DNA of 64,000 nt from Clostridia bacterium (GCA_017625035.1 JAGALX010000008.1:1-64000); one strand, 5' to 3'. Counted from the first letter of the stretch, positions 51,832-60,518 are shown. Translations and numbers: made by a program. Notes: generated from the letters alone by a model not told the origin.

Positions 51832-52123
51832 ATGGGACGATTTGTAGAAATGAAAAGTGAAGAGCTATTTGAATTTATTGAAAATTATATAGCTGACAAA
51901 ATTGCGAAAAATAGTGATGAAGTTAGGTACTCATATTTTGAGCTGAAAGTAAAGCAAAATATGGATAAAAGTGATATAGATAGATTCTTAAAATGTAGTA
52001 GAATCATATTAGAAGGACTTCGGTTATAGAGTTTACTTTACAGGATCAAAATTTGAATATAAAAATGCCAAAAGATTAGTACAGGATAATGAACTTATGA
52101 TTGCAGTAAAGGATGGGAAGTAA
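51832..52123 (+). pseudogene. Small element protein with +1 frameshift at CGG
   Basis: Frame 1 encodes 65 aa (MGRFVEMKSEELFEFIENYI to SRIILEGLRL) and stops. At 52018 the sequence is CTT CGG TTA TAG; in the +1 frame it continues GYRVYFTGSKFEYKNAKRLV then QDNELMIAVKDGK to 52123. Similar 90-95-aa proteins of clostridial elements carry an uninterrupted LGYKVYxTGxxY...xNELLVAIK ending, so the extra C sits exactly between Leu and Gly codons. Reported as frameshifted; see findings for the link with 37994 and 40877. Confidence 0.75.
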
Positions 52124-52124
52124 A

Positions 52125-52325
52125 ATGAATTTATATAATAATTTTAACAAACAAGAAAAAGAGCTATTAGCAGAGGCTAATGTAACAATAGAAAATAAAG
52201 AATATTCAAAAGATGAATGCAAAAATATGATTTATAATATAGTTGACTATGTAATGCATTTTAGTAAAAATGAAATTAGTGCAAATATGAATAAATATGA
52301 TGGAATTATAGAAAAATTAAAGTAA
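52125..52325 (+). CDS. Small hypothetical element protein
   Basis: 66-aa acidic protein MNLYNNFNKQEKELLAEANV then TIENKEYSKDECKNMIYNIV. The pattern (short N-terminal helix, xVTIENKEYSxDE, C-terminal helix) recurs in mobile elements of gut Clostridia; no function is known. The start is the ATG at 52125, which follows the previous stop by one base and has AAAGGATGGG upstream; an ATG at 52113 is also in frame. Confidence 0.6.
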   Translation: MNLYNNFNKQEKELLAEANVTIENKEYSKDECKNMIYNIVDYVMHFSKNEISANMNKYDGIIEKLK

Positions 52326-52368
52326 AAATTATTTAATTATAATGTAAAAGTCAAGGGAGTTATATTTT

Positions 52369-52602
52369 ATGAAGAAGCAAGAAGAAAGTAATCAGGGAAA
52401 TAGATTAGGAAAGAACTTGAACTATAAAGAAGGGGAAAGAGAATTAACTATAACTGTTGGAAAATCAGGTGATGGGTATCCTACTGGGAAAATGAATATA
52501 CCATATCAATGGTTTAAGGAGTTAAATTTAGAGCCAAAGCAAAAGAATGTTATTGCAAAATGTGAAAATGGAGAAATTATAATTAGAAAAAATAATAACT
52601 AA
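52369..52602 (+). CDS. AbrB/MazE-like small DNA-binding protein
   Basis: 77-aa protein; residues 27-75 (TITVGKSGDGYPTGKMNIPY, WFKELNLEP, ENGEIIIRK) have the alternating strands and loop of a SpoVT-AbrB swapped-hairpin domain, the fold used by transition regulators and MazE antitoxins. No toxin gene follows. A terminator and an operator-bearing promoter lie directly downstream, so it could be the regulator of that operator, but this is untested. Confidence 0.5.
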   Translation: MKKQEESNQGNRLGKNLNYKEGERELTITVGKSGDGYPTGKMNIPYQWFKELNLEPKQKNVIAKCENGEIIIRKNNN

Positions 52603-52610
52603 TAAACAAG

Positions 52611-52643
52611 TCTTAGAGCATATAAAAGCTCTAGGATTTTTTA
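52611..52643 (+). terminator. Terminator after the small element genes
   Basis: TCTTAGAGC (52611-52619) pairs with GCTCTAGGA (52628-52636), then TTTTTTA. Confidence 0.8.
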
Positions 52644-52648
52644 TTAGA

Positions 52649-52678
52649 TTGACAACACGCACCGTGTTATGCTATAAT
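52649..52678 (+). promoter_or_regulatory. Consensus promoter with palindromic operator in the spacer
   Basis: TTGACA (52649-52654), 18-bp spacer, TATAAT (52673-52678). The perfect inverted repeat AACACG-CAC-CGTGTT (52654-52668) fills the spacer and overlaps the -35, the layout of a repressor-occluded promoter driving the gene at 52744. Confidence 0.8.
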
Positions 52679-52743
52679 AGAATTAATAAAATAATATATG
52701 ATATAATAGCTCTAATAAAAATTGTTGAAGGAAGTGAAGGTAA

Positions 52744-53637
52744 ATGAAAAAGTCAAAAATTATAGTAGGTATTACAATAGGAATTTCAATAATAGCAATA
52801 GGGACAGGTATTACATATTATGTTTTAACTAAAAATGAAAATAAAGCAATAGCTCATATAAAACAGGACTTAGAAAATAAACTAACTTTAGAGAATAGAG
52901 CATATGAGTATGGAAGTGAAATTACATTACAAGAATTAAATTTAGATAGTAATGTGCAAGTTTATATAAATAATCAAGAATTAAACGATATATATAAATT
53001 TGCAGAAGTAGGAGAATATAATTTAAAAGCAGAAATTAGTCAAACATACAAAAACTTCTTAAATAAAGAAGAAATAATTACTGCTGAAAAAGAAGCAACT
53101 ATAAAAATTGAAGATACTAAAAATCCAATTATTGAGGGAGTATCTGATAAGGAAATAACTGAAGGAGATACAATAGATTTAAAACAAGGAATTACAGCAA
53201 AAGACGAAATAGACGGAGACTTAGAGATTATTGTTGAAGGAGAAGTAGATACCAGCAAAGTAGGAGAATACGAAATAAAAGTAAAAGCTACGGATAAAAA
53301 TAATAACTCTACTGAAGCAATATATAAAGTTAAAGTGAATGCTAAACCTGAAGAAGTAGTAGAAAGTACTACTGTAATTTCATCAAAGCAAAGTACACAA
53401 ACTTCGACAAATAAATCAAGTAATAGCACAACAAATAATAATACAGCAAATACAACTGATAAAGCAACAAATAATAGTAATACAAATAACAAAATGAATA
53501 ACACTACAGGAAGTACATCAAATGAATCAACAACATCAGAAGAACAGAAAACTTATCAAGGCACAATGTATGGAACAAAGCATTATTTTCAAGACAGAGG
53601 AGAAAATGGTAATTATGAAGAGACATTTTCATGGTAA
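52744..53637 (+). CDS. Membrane-anchored Ig-like (DUF5011) surface protein
   Basis: 297-aa protein with an N-terminal signal anchor (IIVGITIGISIIAIGTGITY), an extracellular part with one clear DUF5011/Ig-like domain (about residues 127-205: NPIIEGVSDKEITEGDTIDL, DEIDGDLEIIVEGEVDTSKV, GEYEIKVKATDKN) and a long Thr/Asn/Ser-rich linker, ending in a short HYFQDRGENGNYEETFSW tail. No sortase signal. It is controlled by the strong promoter/operator at 52649. Element cargo that probably decorates the cell surface. Confidence 0.7.
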   Translation: MKKSKIIVGITIGISIIAIGTGITYYVLTKNENKAIAHIKQDLENKLTLENRAYEYGSEITLQELNLDSNVQVYINNQELNDIYKFAEVGEYNLKAEISQTYKNFLNKEEIITAEKEATIKIEDTKNPIIEGVSDKEITEGDTIDLKQGITAKDEIDGDLEIIVEGEVDTSKVGEYEIKVKATDKNNNSTEAIYKVKVNAKPEEVVESTTVISSKQSTQTSTNKSSNSTTNNNTANTTDKATNNSNTNNKMNNTTGSTSNESTTSEEQKTYQGTMYGTKHYFQDRGENGNYEETFSW

Positions 53638-53784
53638 ATAAAAAGTATCGTTCAGAGAAACAAGAAAAAAGATAAAGTGAAAGTAAGAAATGGAATGAAT
53701 AATAAATGTAAAGAATTTATCAATTATAAAAGTGAAAATAATTATAAAAATTTCAGAATCAATAAATAAAGGAGAAATTAAAAA

Positions 53785-54927
53785 ATGGAAGAGAAAAGGT
53801 CAAAATTGTTAATAACCGTTTTTTGTATAATATTTATTATAGCTTCAATCACATTAATATTAACATATTCACATATTAAGTCTTCAAGAAAAAAGGAAAA
53901 TATTGCAAATGACACTAATAGTAAGATTGAAAATGAAACATCTATAGGAGAAACAGCGGAAACAGAGGAGATTAATCTATATGATTATAAAAATCCAATT
54001 ATTCCAGAAGGTTTCAAAAAAGTAGAAACAGCTATAGCTAGTTGGAATTTAGATGAGAATGGTTGCCCAGTTGGTTGGAATAATGGGTTAGTTATAGAAG
54101 ATAATGATGGAAATCAGTTCGTCTGGATACCAGTAAAAAACATAAATGAATTGAAAAGAAAAGATGGCTATTATTCAGGTGGGAAACAAGACTATGTTAA
54201 TAATTGTAAAGAGGCTGATGATGTAAATAGTACAGTTGAATCAAAAGCGTTATATGAAAGTATAAGGAAATATAAGGGATTTTATATAGCAAGATATGAA
54301 GCTGGGATAGAAAATGAATTAAGAAAAAATGTGCAAGATGGAACTATAAAACCATTATCTAAGCAAGATGTATATGTATGGAATAAGATTCGTTGGGGTT
54401 CTGCATATGATTATGCTTTAGATGGAGTACAGGGAAGTGATAAAGCAGATGGAGCTGTAAAAGTAGCTCGCTCTATGTATCCTAATGTAGAACAATTAAG
54501 AACATACAATTTACCATCAGACTTAACAAATACAACAGGTGTAATATCTACATTATGCTATGGTATTCAATGGGATCTTGTTATTGAATTTATGGAAGAT
54601 GTAAAAAATACATATACTAACAATAAATATGTAGAAGATAGTACTGATATGGGGTGGTTTGGACTAAATTCAAAATCAAAGTTACAACTAACAGGAACAA
54701 ATCTAAATGGAAATGAAAGCAATTGTGTTAAAAATATATATGATATGGCAGGGAATATATATGAGTGGACTATGGAATCATATAAGGATAACTATAGAAT
54801 ATATAGAGGTGGAATGTATGAAATGGGAAATCAAAAAGTATCTGCTTCTACTAGAGGACATTCTATTCCAGATGGTTTTGGAGGGTATCCATATGTGGGA
54901 TTTAGAGTAGCTTTATATTTAAAATAA
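53785..54927 (+). CDS. Membrane-anchored SUMF1/formylglycine-generating-enzyme-like protein
   Basis: 380-aa protein: an N-terminal helix (LLITVFCIIFIIASITLILT) anchors it outside the cell; the remainder is a C-type-lectin/SUMF1-like fold with FVWIPVKNINELKR, GFYIARYEAG, CVKNIYDMAGNIYEWTMESY, YRIYRGGMY and the terminal GYPYVGFRVALYL. The active-site cysteines of true formylglycine enzymes are not in place, so ligand binding or adhesion is more likely than catalysis. This architecture is frequent in gut Clostridia. RBS AAAGGAG. Confidence 0.75.
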   Translation: MEEKRSKLLITVFCIIFIIASITLILTYSHIKSSRKKENIANDTNSKIENETSIGETAETEEINLYDYKNPIIPEGFKKVETAIASWNLDENGCPVGWNNGLVIEDNDGNQFVWIPVKNINELKRKDGYYSGGKQDYVNNCKEADDVNSTVESKALYESIRKYKGFYIARYEAGIENELRKNVQDGTIKPLSKQDVYVWNKIRWGSAYDYALDGVQGSDKADGAVKVARSMYPNVEQLRTYNLPSDLTNTTGVISTLCYGIQWDLVIEFMEDVKNTYTNNKYVEDSTDMGWFGLNSKSKLQLTGTNLNGNESNCVKNIYDMAGNIYEWTMESYKDNYRIYRGGMYEMGNQKVSASTRGHSIPDGFGGYPYVGFRVALYLK

Positions 54928-55122
54928 TAAGAAAATATTTACTTTAAAAAAGTAGTAGGGTAAAATAAATTAGATAATAAGTTAAAAATTATCTGTCTGG
55001 TATGATATAATCAAAACGACAATTAGTAATTTGTGGAGTTATGCAAAATGCAACTTAAAGTTGGTAGATTTAATCAATTCTAAAATATATAATCTAGCTA
55101 TAAAAGGAAAGGTGGTAATACA

Positions 55123-55653
55123 ATGAGGTTTGGTAATAATATACAAAATCTACGAAAATCTAAAAATCTATCACAAGAAGAACTAGCAGAAAAGGTTGGA
55201 GTATCAAGGCAAAGTATTTCAAAATGGGAATGTGATGAAAGTTATCCTGCATGGAGTAATATTCCTACTTTATGTAACATTTTTCATTGCAATATTAATG
55301 ATTTAGTATCAGGCGAAGAACTTGGGAAAATTATGGATTTAGAGAATCTTAAAACAACACCAGTAAAGATTGAAGGCATAGATACTTTAGGTACTATTGC
55401 AAAAATGAAAGCAATGGATGTTGATACATGCATAAACGATATATTTCCTAAAAATAGTTTTGACCATTTTATAAATATATTAGAAGATTACTATATTAGT
55501 AAACCTGATGGAATGGAACGCATTAAATGTGCATTGAATGATTGGGATTTAAACGCACGAAAAACTATTATTGTGGATTTAATGAAAAGACTTGAAGAAA
55601 CTGGTATTATAATTACTATGAGTAATTTGATAGAATTAGTAGAATTAATATAA
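55123..55653 (+). CDS. Xre-family transcriptional regulator
   Basis: 176-aa protein with an N-terminal HTH_3 (FGNNIQNLRKSKNLSQEELA, EKVGVSRQSISKWE, residues 3-58). The C-terminal 110 residues (ALNDWDLNARKTIIVDLMKR) are helical and unassigned. Likely sensor-regulator of a nearby gene. The upstream DNA holds a motif TATAATC...ATTAGTAATTTGTGGAG repeated before the next gene at 55706-55742. Confidence 0.8.
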   Translation: MRFGNNIQNLRKSKNLSQEELAEKVGVSRQSISKWECDESYPAWSNIPTLCNIFHCNINDLVSGEELGKIMDLENLKTTPVKIEGIDTLGTIAKMKAMDVDTCINDIFPKNSFDHFINILEDYYISKPDGMERIKCALNDWDLNARKTIIVDLMKRLEETGIIITMSNLIELVELI

Positions 55654-55747
55654 TTACAATATAAAGGGTAAATAATTAAGTTGAAATTATTTTCCTTTTT
55701 ATTAATATAATCGTAACAAGAATTAGTAAGTTGTAGGGAGGATTTAT

Positions 55748-56206
55748 ATGTGTCTTATTTGTGATAGAATCAATATGATTAAAAATGGTACTAATCCATA
55801 TTTTGTTAAAGAATTAGAAACTGGTTATGTTGTTATAGGAGATTACCAACATTTTAAAGGATATTCATTATTTCTTTTTAAAGAACACAAAACAGAATTA
55901 TTTCAGCTTGATTATTCAACTAAGATGAAGTTTTTAGAGGAAATGTCTGTTGTGGCAGAAGCTGTTTCAAGAGCTTTTAATACTGAAAAAATGAATTATG
56001 AATTGTTGGGAAATGGAGATTCTCATCTTCATTGGCACTTATTTCCGAGAGTAAGTGGAGATATAGAAGAATATGGAAGAAATGGAAAAGGACCAGTTTG
56101 GTGGTACCCAATGGAAAAAATGTATAATGTAGATAATTGCCCTTCAGAGACTGAATTAGTAAATATGAAATCAAAACTATCTGAAGAGTTAGAAAAGGTC
56201 CTTTAA
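55748..56206 (+). CDS. HIT-family nucleotide hydrolase/transferase
   Basis: 152-aa histidine-triad protein with two N-terminal Cys (CLICDRINMI), the substrate strand GYVVIGDYQHFKGYSLFLFK and the catalytic motif HLHWHLFPR (near residues 95-103). HIT proteins hydrolyse nucleoside phosphoramidates and dinucleoside polyphosphates. RBS GGGAGGA. It may share transcription with the small zinc protein that starts 27 bp later. Confidence 0.85.
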   Translation: MCLICDRINMIKNGTNPYFVKELETGYVVIGDYQHFKGYSLFLFKEHKTELFQLDYSTKMKFLEEMSVVAEAVSRAFNTEKMNYELLGNGDSHLHWHLFPRVSGDIEEYGRNGKGPVWWYPMEKMYNVDNCPSETELVNMKSKLSEELEKVL

Positions 56207-56233
56207 TTCAAATTGAAAGTGAGGTTAAATACT

Positions 56234-56488
56234 ATGGCAAAATGTGAATATTGTAATAATGATATGTTAAAGAGCAATGGCTGTGATACAGCACAAATTA
56301 TTTTAAATGATGGAGAAACTTATGATAGAATTGCAGTTGGAGATGAATATGATTTTTACTATGGAATGGAAGATGAAACACTAAGATGTCATGACTGTAA
56401 TGCTTTAATGGGTGAATATCATCATGCAGGCTGTGATTGTGAAATATGTCCTAAATGTCATGAACAGTTAATTTCGTGTGAATGTTAA
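56234..56488 (+). CDS. Small zinc-ribbon protein
   Basis: 84-aa protein with CEYCNNDML, GCDTAQI, LRCHDCNALMG, HHAGCDCEICPKCHEQLISC and a final CEC: at least two Cys4-type zinc sites. I place the start at ATG 56234, with AGTGAGGT eight bases upstream, instead of an in-frame TTG at 56213. No named family or function recognised. Confidence 0.65.
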   Translation: MAKCEYCNNDMLKSNGCDTAQIILNDGETYDRIAVGDEYDFYYGMEDETLRCHDCNALMGEYHHAGCDCEICPKCHEQLISCEC

Positions 56489-56730
56489 ATAGTAAATACA
56501 AGAGTTGATTAGTTGAAAATTATCTGTCCTTAATTTATAGAGAAACCTAATACTCCAAAAGAAATATAAACAAAAGTAAAAAACGATTTCAAAATCGTTT
56601 CAAAATCACTTCATTGTTTTTATAAGAAAAACAATTATAATTATATTATCAGATATGAGGAAGTCTTTAATTTATAGGCTTCTTCATTTTTGTTTTTCTT
56701 TTTTATAAAAAAATGAAGGAGGGTAAGATT
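56489..56730. other. Gap before the large adhesin
   Basis: Holds AAACGATTTcAAAATCGTTT palindrome (56581-56600), repeat 20-mer copy 2 (56599-56618), a terminator at 56655-56695 and then the adhesin RBS. An AGTTGAAAATTATCTGTC at about 56510 echoes AGTTAAAAATTATCTGTC near 54981. Confidence 0.5.
56655..56695 (+). terminator. Terminator upstream of the adhesin
   Basis: ATGAGGAAGTCT (56655-56666) pairs with AGGCTTCTTCAT (56676-56687), then TTTTTG TTTTT. Confidence 0.65.
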
Positions 56731-59700
56731 ATGAAAAGAAAAATTAAGATAAAGGTATTACTAATATCTTGTATAGCAACATTGTTGACAGCTTGTTTTT
56801 GCAATACAGCTTTTGCAGAAAGCACAACAATACAATATGATGGGTCTATATCATATCAAGGTTCGACAGTAGGAAATTTTCATGTTGATGGGAGAAGAGC
56901 TTTTTGTATGGATCACGAAAAAACATCGCCATCAAATGGAACAACAGCAGAAACAAGTATTTACACAGATGAAAATGTAATAAAATGTTTGTATTATGGT
57001 TGGGAAGGAGCAGAAGTTTGGTCAGGATTTAATGGAAATAGAAATTATGGTATAGTTGCAACAACTTTAGCATTAGATCACTATGTAAATGGTAGTAATA
57101 AAACTGTAGCAAGAGACTTTATAGCATTTATTGATTCTGCACCAAAACCAGAAGAATCTTTAAATTTTTCAGAAAATAATTTAAAGGCTACAATTCAAGG
57201 CGATAAACAGGTAACAAATCAAATTAAGATAACAGGAACAACAGGAATATCACTAAAATTTTCTATTCCAAATGATATAACAATAATATGTGATAATAAC
57301 AATTGGTCACAAACTGGAGGAACAGTAGAGCTTAGAGATGGAGATACAATTCATTTTGAAGCACCTATTACTAAAACTGGAAATTGGACTTCAGAGCAAA
57401 TACCTAATTCTTATGTATACAATGCTATTTTGAGCAAAACTTCTAATGAAAGTTTACAAAGAGTTGTAAGATTAGGTAAAAAAGATCCTGGTACTTATAC
57501 TAATATTTCTATTAAATTTGAAGACACAGGAGCTGTAGAAATTCAGAAAAAAGATAGTCAAACAGGAGCTGTAATTCCAAATACAACATTCGATGTAAAA
57601 AATAGCTCTGGGGAAGTAGTAGGTCAAATAAATACAGATTCAAATGGAAAAGGAACATTAAGCAAATTAATAGCAGGAACATACACATTAGTTGAAACTA
57701 AAGCAAATAATGAATATGTATTAGATTCAAATCCTATTCAAGTAAATATTACAGCAGGTACTACTACAACAAAAGAAATAACGAACAATAAAAAACGAGG
57801 TGGAATTAAGGTATTAAAAGTAGATAAAGACAACCATAAAGTTACTTTAGGAAATGTTGGATTCAAATTATATTCAGAAGAATTTAAAGCATATTTAAAA
57901 CAAAATAACAATAGCTATGAGAGAGTATCTGAAGAGAATGCAACTATTTTTTATACAAATGTAAATGGAGAAGTCACAATAAATAATTTAAGATATGGAA
58001 ATTATAAGTTAAAAGAAGTTGAAACAAACGATTGGTATTCATTAGCAGGAGATACATCATTTACAATAGACAAAACTGAAATACTAAACCTAACAATTGA
58101 AAATGAATTAAAAAGTGGTTCAATAAAGGTAATAAAAGTTGATAAGGATAATAATGAAGTTAAATTAAAAGATGTTAAATTTGATGTTTATGTAGACAGA
58201 AACAACAATGGAGTAGCAGAAAGAAACGAATATGTAGATACATTAATTACAGATGAAAATGGAGAAGCTACAACATCAAAATATACTATAAGAGATTATG
58301 GGCACTTAATATTAGTTGAAACAGAAACACAAGAGGGGTATGTATTAGACAATACACCAAAAACAGTAGTGCTTAAAGAAAATCAAATAACAACTATTAT
58401 CTTTGAAAACGAAGCTAAAAAAGGAAAAGGTAAAATCATAAAAACAGATGAATATGACAATACAAAAGTAATAGCAGGAGCAGTCTTTGAAGTTTATGAA
58501 GATGTAAACAAAAATGGAACTATAGAAAAGGGTATAGATAAATTAGTAGATACATTAACAACAGGAAAAGATGGAACTGCAATATCAAAAGATTTGAGAA
58601 TCGATAGAAATTATTTATATATTGAAATAAAAGCTCCTGAAGGATATATACTAGATAACACAGTAAGAATTTTTGAATTAGAATACAATAAAACAATAGA
58701 TCACAATATAGTAAATCGCCCTAAGACAATTCAAATAGAAGTTATAAAAACTGATTCTGAAGATAAAACCATAAAAGTTCCAAACGTAGAATTTACAATT
58801 TATGAAGATACAAATAGAAATGGTAAAATAGATGATGAGGACAAAATAATAGACACAATAACTACAGATGAACATGGAAGAGCAATATCAAAATCTATTG
58901 ATACAGAAGATAAATCAAAAGTATTAAGAGTTGAAAATCAATATATTATAAAAGAAACAAAACACAATATTGCATATAATGAAGAAAATATAGAGCAAGT
59001 ACTAGATTTTACTAAATACTTAAAAGATGGAGAATATAAAGAAAATCTAGTAGTAACTTTAAATATAGAAAATAAACCTATAACAACAAAAGTAAATCCT
59101 CACAAGGAAGATAGAGATACACATAAACCTTTAGCAGGAGCAGAATTTGATATTTACGAAGATACAAATGGAAATGATAAATTAGATGAGGAAGATAAAG
59201 TAATATTTCATACTGTAACAAAGGAAGATGGTTATTCAGAAGATTTAACTTTTAGATATGGAACATATTTTGTAAAGGAGACAAAAGCTCCAGAAGGATA
59301 CACTTTAGATCACGTAATATCAACATTCAAAGTAGTATCACAAGACCAAAAAATAGAAATTAATTTTGCTGATAAAATAATTGAAAATGATGTTAATATA
59401 TTAAAAAAGGCAAATAATGATTCTATAAAATATGATATCAAGAAAGACGAAGGTGTTCCAGATACTTATTTTGCACTATACAAAATAGATGAAGATGGAA
59501 ATATAATAGATTTTGCAAAAGATAAATTCGATAATTACATAGGAGAAAAGATAGTAATAGATGGTAAAGAATATTATACTGTAAAAACAGATAAAACAGG
59601 AAATGTATCAGTAACAGTACCTTATGGAAAATATCTATTTAAAGAAATAAAAACACACGATTTATTCTTAAATGATTCAAAAGATAATATTATAGATGTT

Positions 59701-60396
59701 TTAGACGATGGGAAACAAGTGACTTTAGAGTTTTTCAATACAGCAGTAAACTTAGAATTAGACATTAGCAAAACAGGAATAAATCAAGCTCAGCCAAACG
59801 ATATTATACGATACGATTTTCCAAACCTAATTAATAAATCAAATGTAGCACTAGATAATTTCACTTGGTGGGATCATCTACCTTCAAAATATACAAAAAT
59901 CACTAAGCTATATACAGGAACTTGGAATGAAGATCTAACTTTTAAAGTATATTACAAGACAAATAGACAAGACTATACACAATATGGTTTAGAATACTCT
60001 ACTTTAATTAATAATTGCATAGATTTTGAATCATTAGGATTAGACAATGAAGATGATGAATATATAACAGATTTCAAAATAGTATTTGGTACAGTAAAAA
60101 GTGGATTTTCATTTATAGAAGCACCGTTTATTTTCACAAAAGTGGATTCAGACATAAAAGCAAGTGATGAGTGGACTAATAAAACTAAAATAACAGGACA
60201 ATATACAGATGTAAATGGAAATATAGTAGAGTTGGAAGATAATGATGAGCATACTACAACTACTTATGGGAAGGAGCTAAAAATTACAACTCTACCTAGA
60301 ACAGGAAATGATGGTAATATGATACATTCTATTAAACTAATTTTAATATTTATTCTAATTATAATCGGAATGGTATTTATTAGATATAAAAAATAA
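56731..60396 (+). CDS. LPXTG-anchored adhesin with thioester domain and EF-hand-bearing CnaB repeats
   Basis: 1221-aa surface protein. Signal peptide: basic KRKIKIK, hydrophobic VLLISCIATLLTACF, cleavage near AFAES. A Cys-type thioester adhesin domain follows (RRAFCMDHEKT, C near residue 57, and GIVATTLALDHY). Then come about seven CnaB/SpaA-type repeats (for example IKVLKVDKD, GAVFEVYEDVNKNG, GAEFDIYEDTNGND), of which four contain EF-hand-like DxNxNG loops, a DUF-like isopeptide domain (LELDISKTGINQAQPNDIIR), and the sortase signal LPRTG (near 1188) with helix and KK tail. Start set at 56731 by AAGGAGGGT. Typical colonization adhesin carried as element cargo. Confidence 0.85.
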   Translation: MKRKIKIKVLLISCIATLLTACFCNTAFAESTTIQYDGSISYQGSTVGNFHVDGRRAFCMDHEKTSPSNGTTAETSIYTDENVIKCLYYGWEGAEVWSGFNGNRNYGIVATTLALDHYVNGSNKTVARDFIAFIDSAPKPEESLNFSENNLKATIQGDKQVTNQIKITGTTGISLKFSIPNDITIICDNNNWSQTGGTVELRDGDTIHFEAPITKTGNWTSEQIPNSYVYNAILSKTSNESLQRVVRLGKKDPGTYTNISIKFEDTGAVEIQKKDSQTGAVIPNTTFDVKNSSGEVVGQINTDSNGKGTLSKLIAGTYTLVETKANNEYVLDSNPIQVNITAGTTTTKEITNNKKRGGIKVLKVDKDNHKVTLGNVGFKLYSEEFKAYLKQNNNSYERVSEENATIFYTNVNGEVTINNLRYGNYKLKEVETNDWYSLAGDTSFTIDKTEILNLTIENELKSGSIKVIKVDKDNNEVKLKDVKFDVYVDRNNNGVAERNEYVDTLITDENGEATTSKYTIRDYGHLILVETETQEGYVLDNTPKTVVLKENQITTIIFENEAKKGKGKIIKTDEYDNTKVIAGAVFEVYEDVNKNGTIEKGIDKLVDTLTTGKDGTAISKDLRIDRNYLYIEIKAPEGYILDNTVRIFELEYNKTIDHNIVNRPKTIQIEVIKTDSEDKTIKVPNVEFTIYEDTNRNGKIDDEDKIIDTITTDEHGRAISKSIDTEDKSKVLRVENQYIIKETKHNIAYNEENIEQVLDFTKYLKDGEYKENLVVTLNIENKPITTKVNPHKEDRDTHKPLAGAEFDIYEDTNGNDKLDEEDKVIFHTVTKEDGYSEDLTFRYGTYFVKETKAPEGYTLDHVISTFKVVSQDQKIEINFADKIIENDVNILKKANNDSIKYDIKKDEGVPDTYFALYKIDEDGNIIDFAKDKFDNYIGEKIVIDGKEYYTVKTDKTGNVSVTVPYGKYLFKEIKTHDLFLNDSKDNIIDVLDDGKQVTLEFFNTAVNLELDISKTGINQAQPNDIIRYDFPNLINKSNVALDNFTWWDHLPSKYTKITKLYTGTWNEDLTFKVYYKTNRQDYTQYGLEYSTLINNCIDFESLGLDNEDDEYITDFKIVFGTVKSGFSFIEAPFIFTKVDSDIKASDEWTNKTKITGQYTDVNGNIVELEDNDEHTTTTYGKELKITTLPRTGNDGNMIHSIKLILIFILIIIGMVFIRYKK

Positions 60397-60423
60397 AAAA
60401 GCAAATATTTTTATGAAGTGATA

Positions 60424-60466
60424 ATATAAATGTAGATACAAAGAAGTGTTTACATTTATATTTTTT
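60424..60466 (+). terminator. Terminator after the adhesin
   Basis: TATAAATGTA (60425-60434) pairs with TACATTTATA (60451-60460), followed by TTTTTT. Confidence 0.75.
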
Positions 60467-60484
60467 ACTTAGAAGTTATAGATT

Positions 60485-60518
60485 ATAAAAAAACAGAGTA
60501 CATGTGTACTCCGTTTTA
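60485..60518 (-). terminator. Terminator of the minus-strand secreted protein gene
   Basis: Read on the minus strand: AAAACGGAGTAC, 4-nt loop, GTACTCTGTTTTTTT. Confidence 0.75.

Noticed and set aside
55020-55745. Repeated TATAATC...ATTAGTAA.TTGT.G.GAG motif before the Xre and HIT genes as a riboswitch
   Set aside because: Only about 30 bp, weak pairing; noted as shared upstream sequence but not enough for an RNA call.
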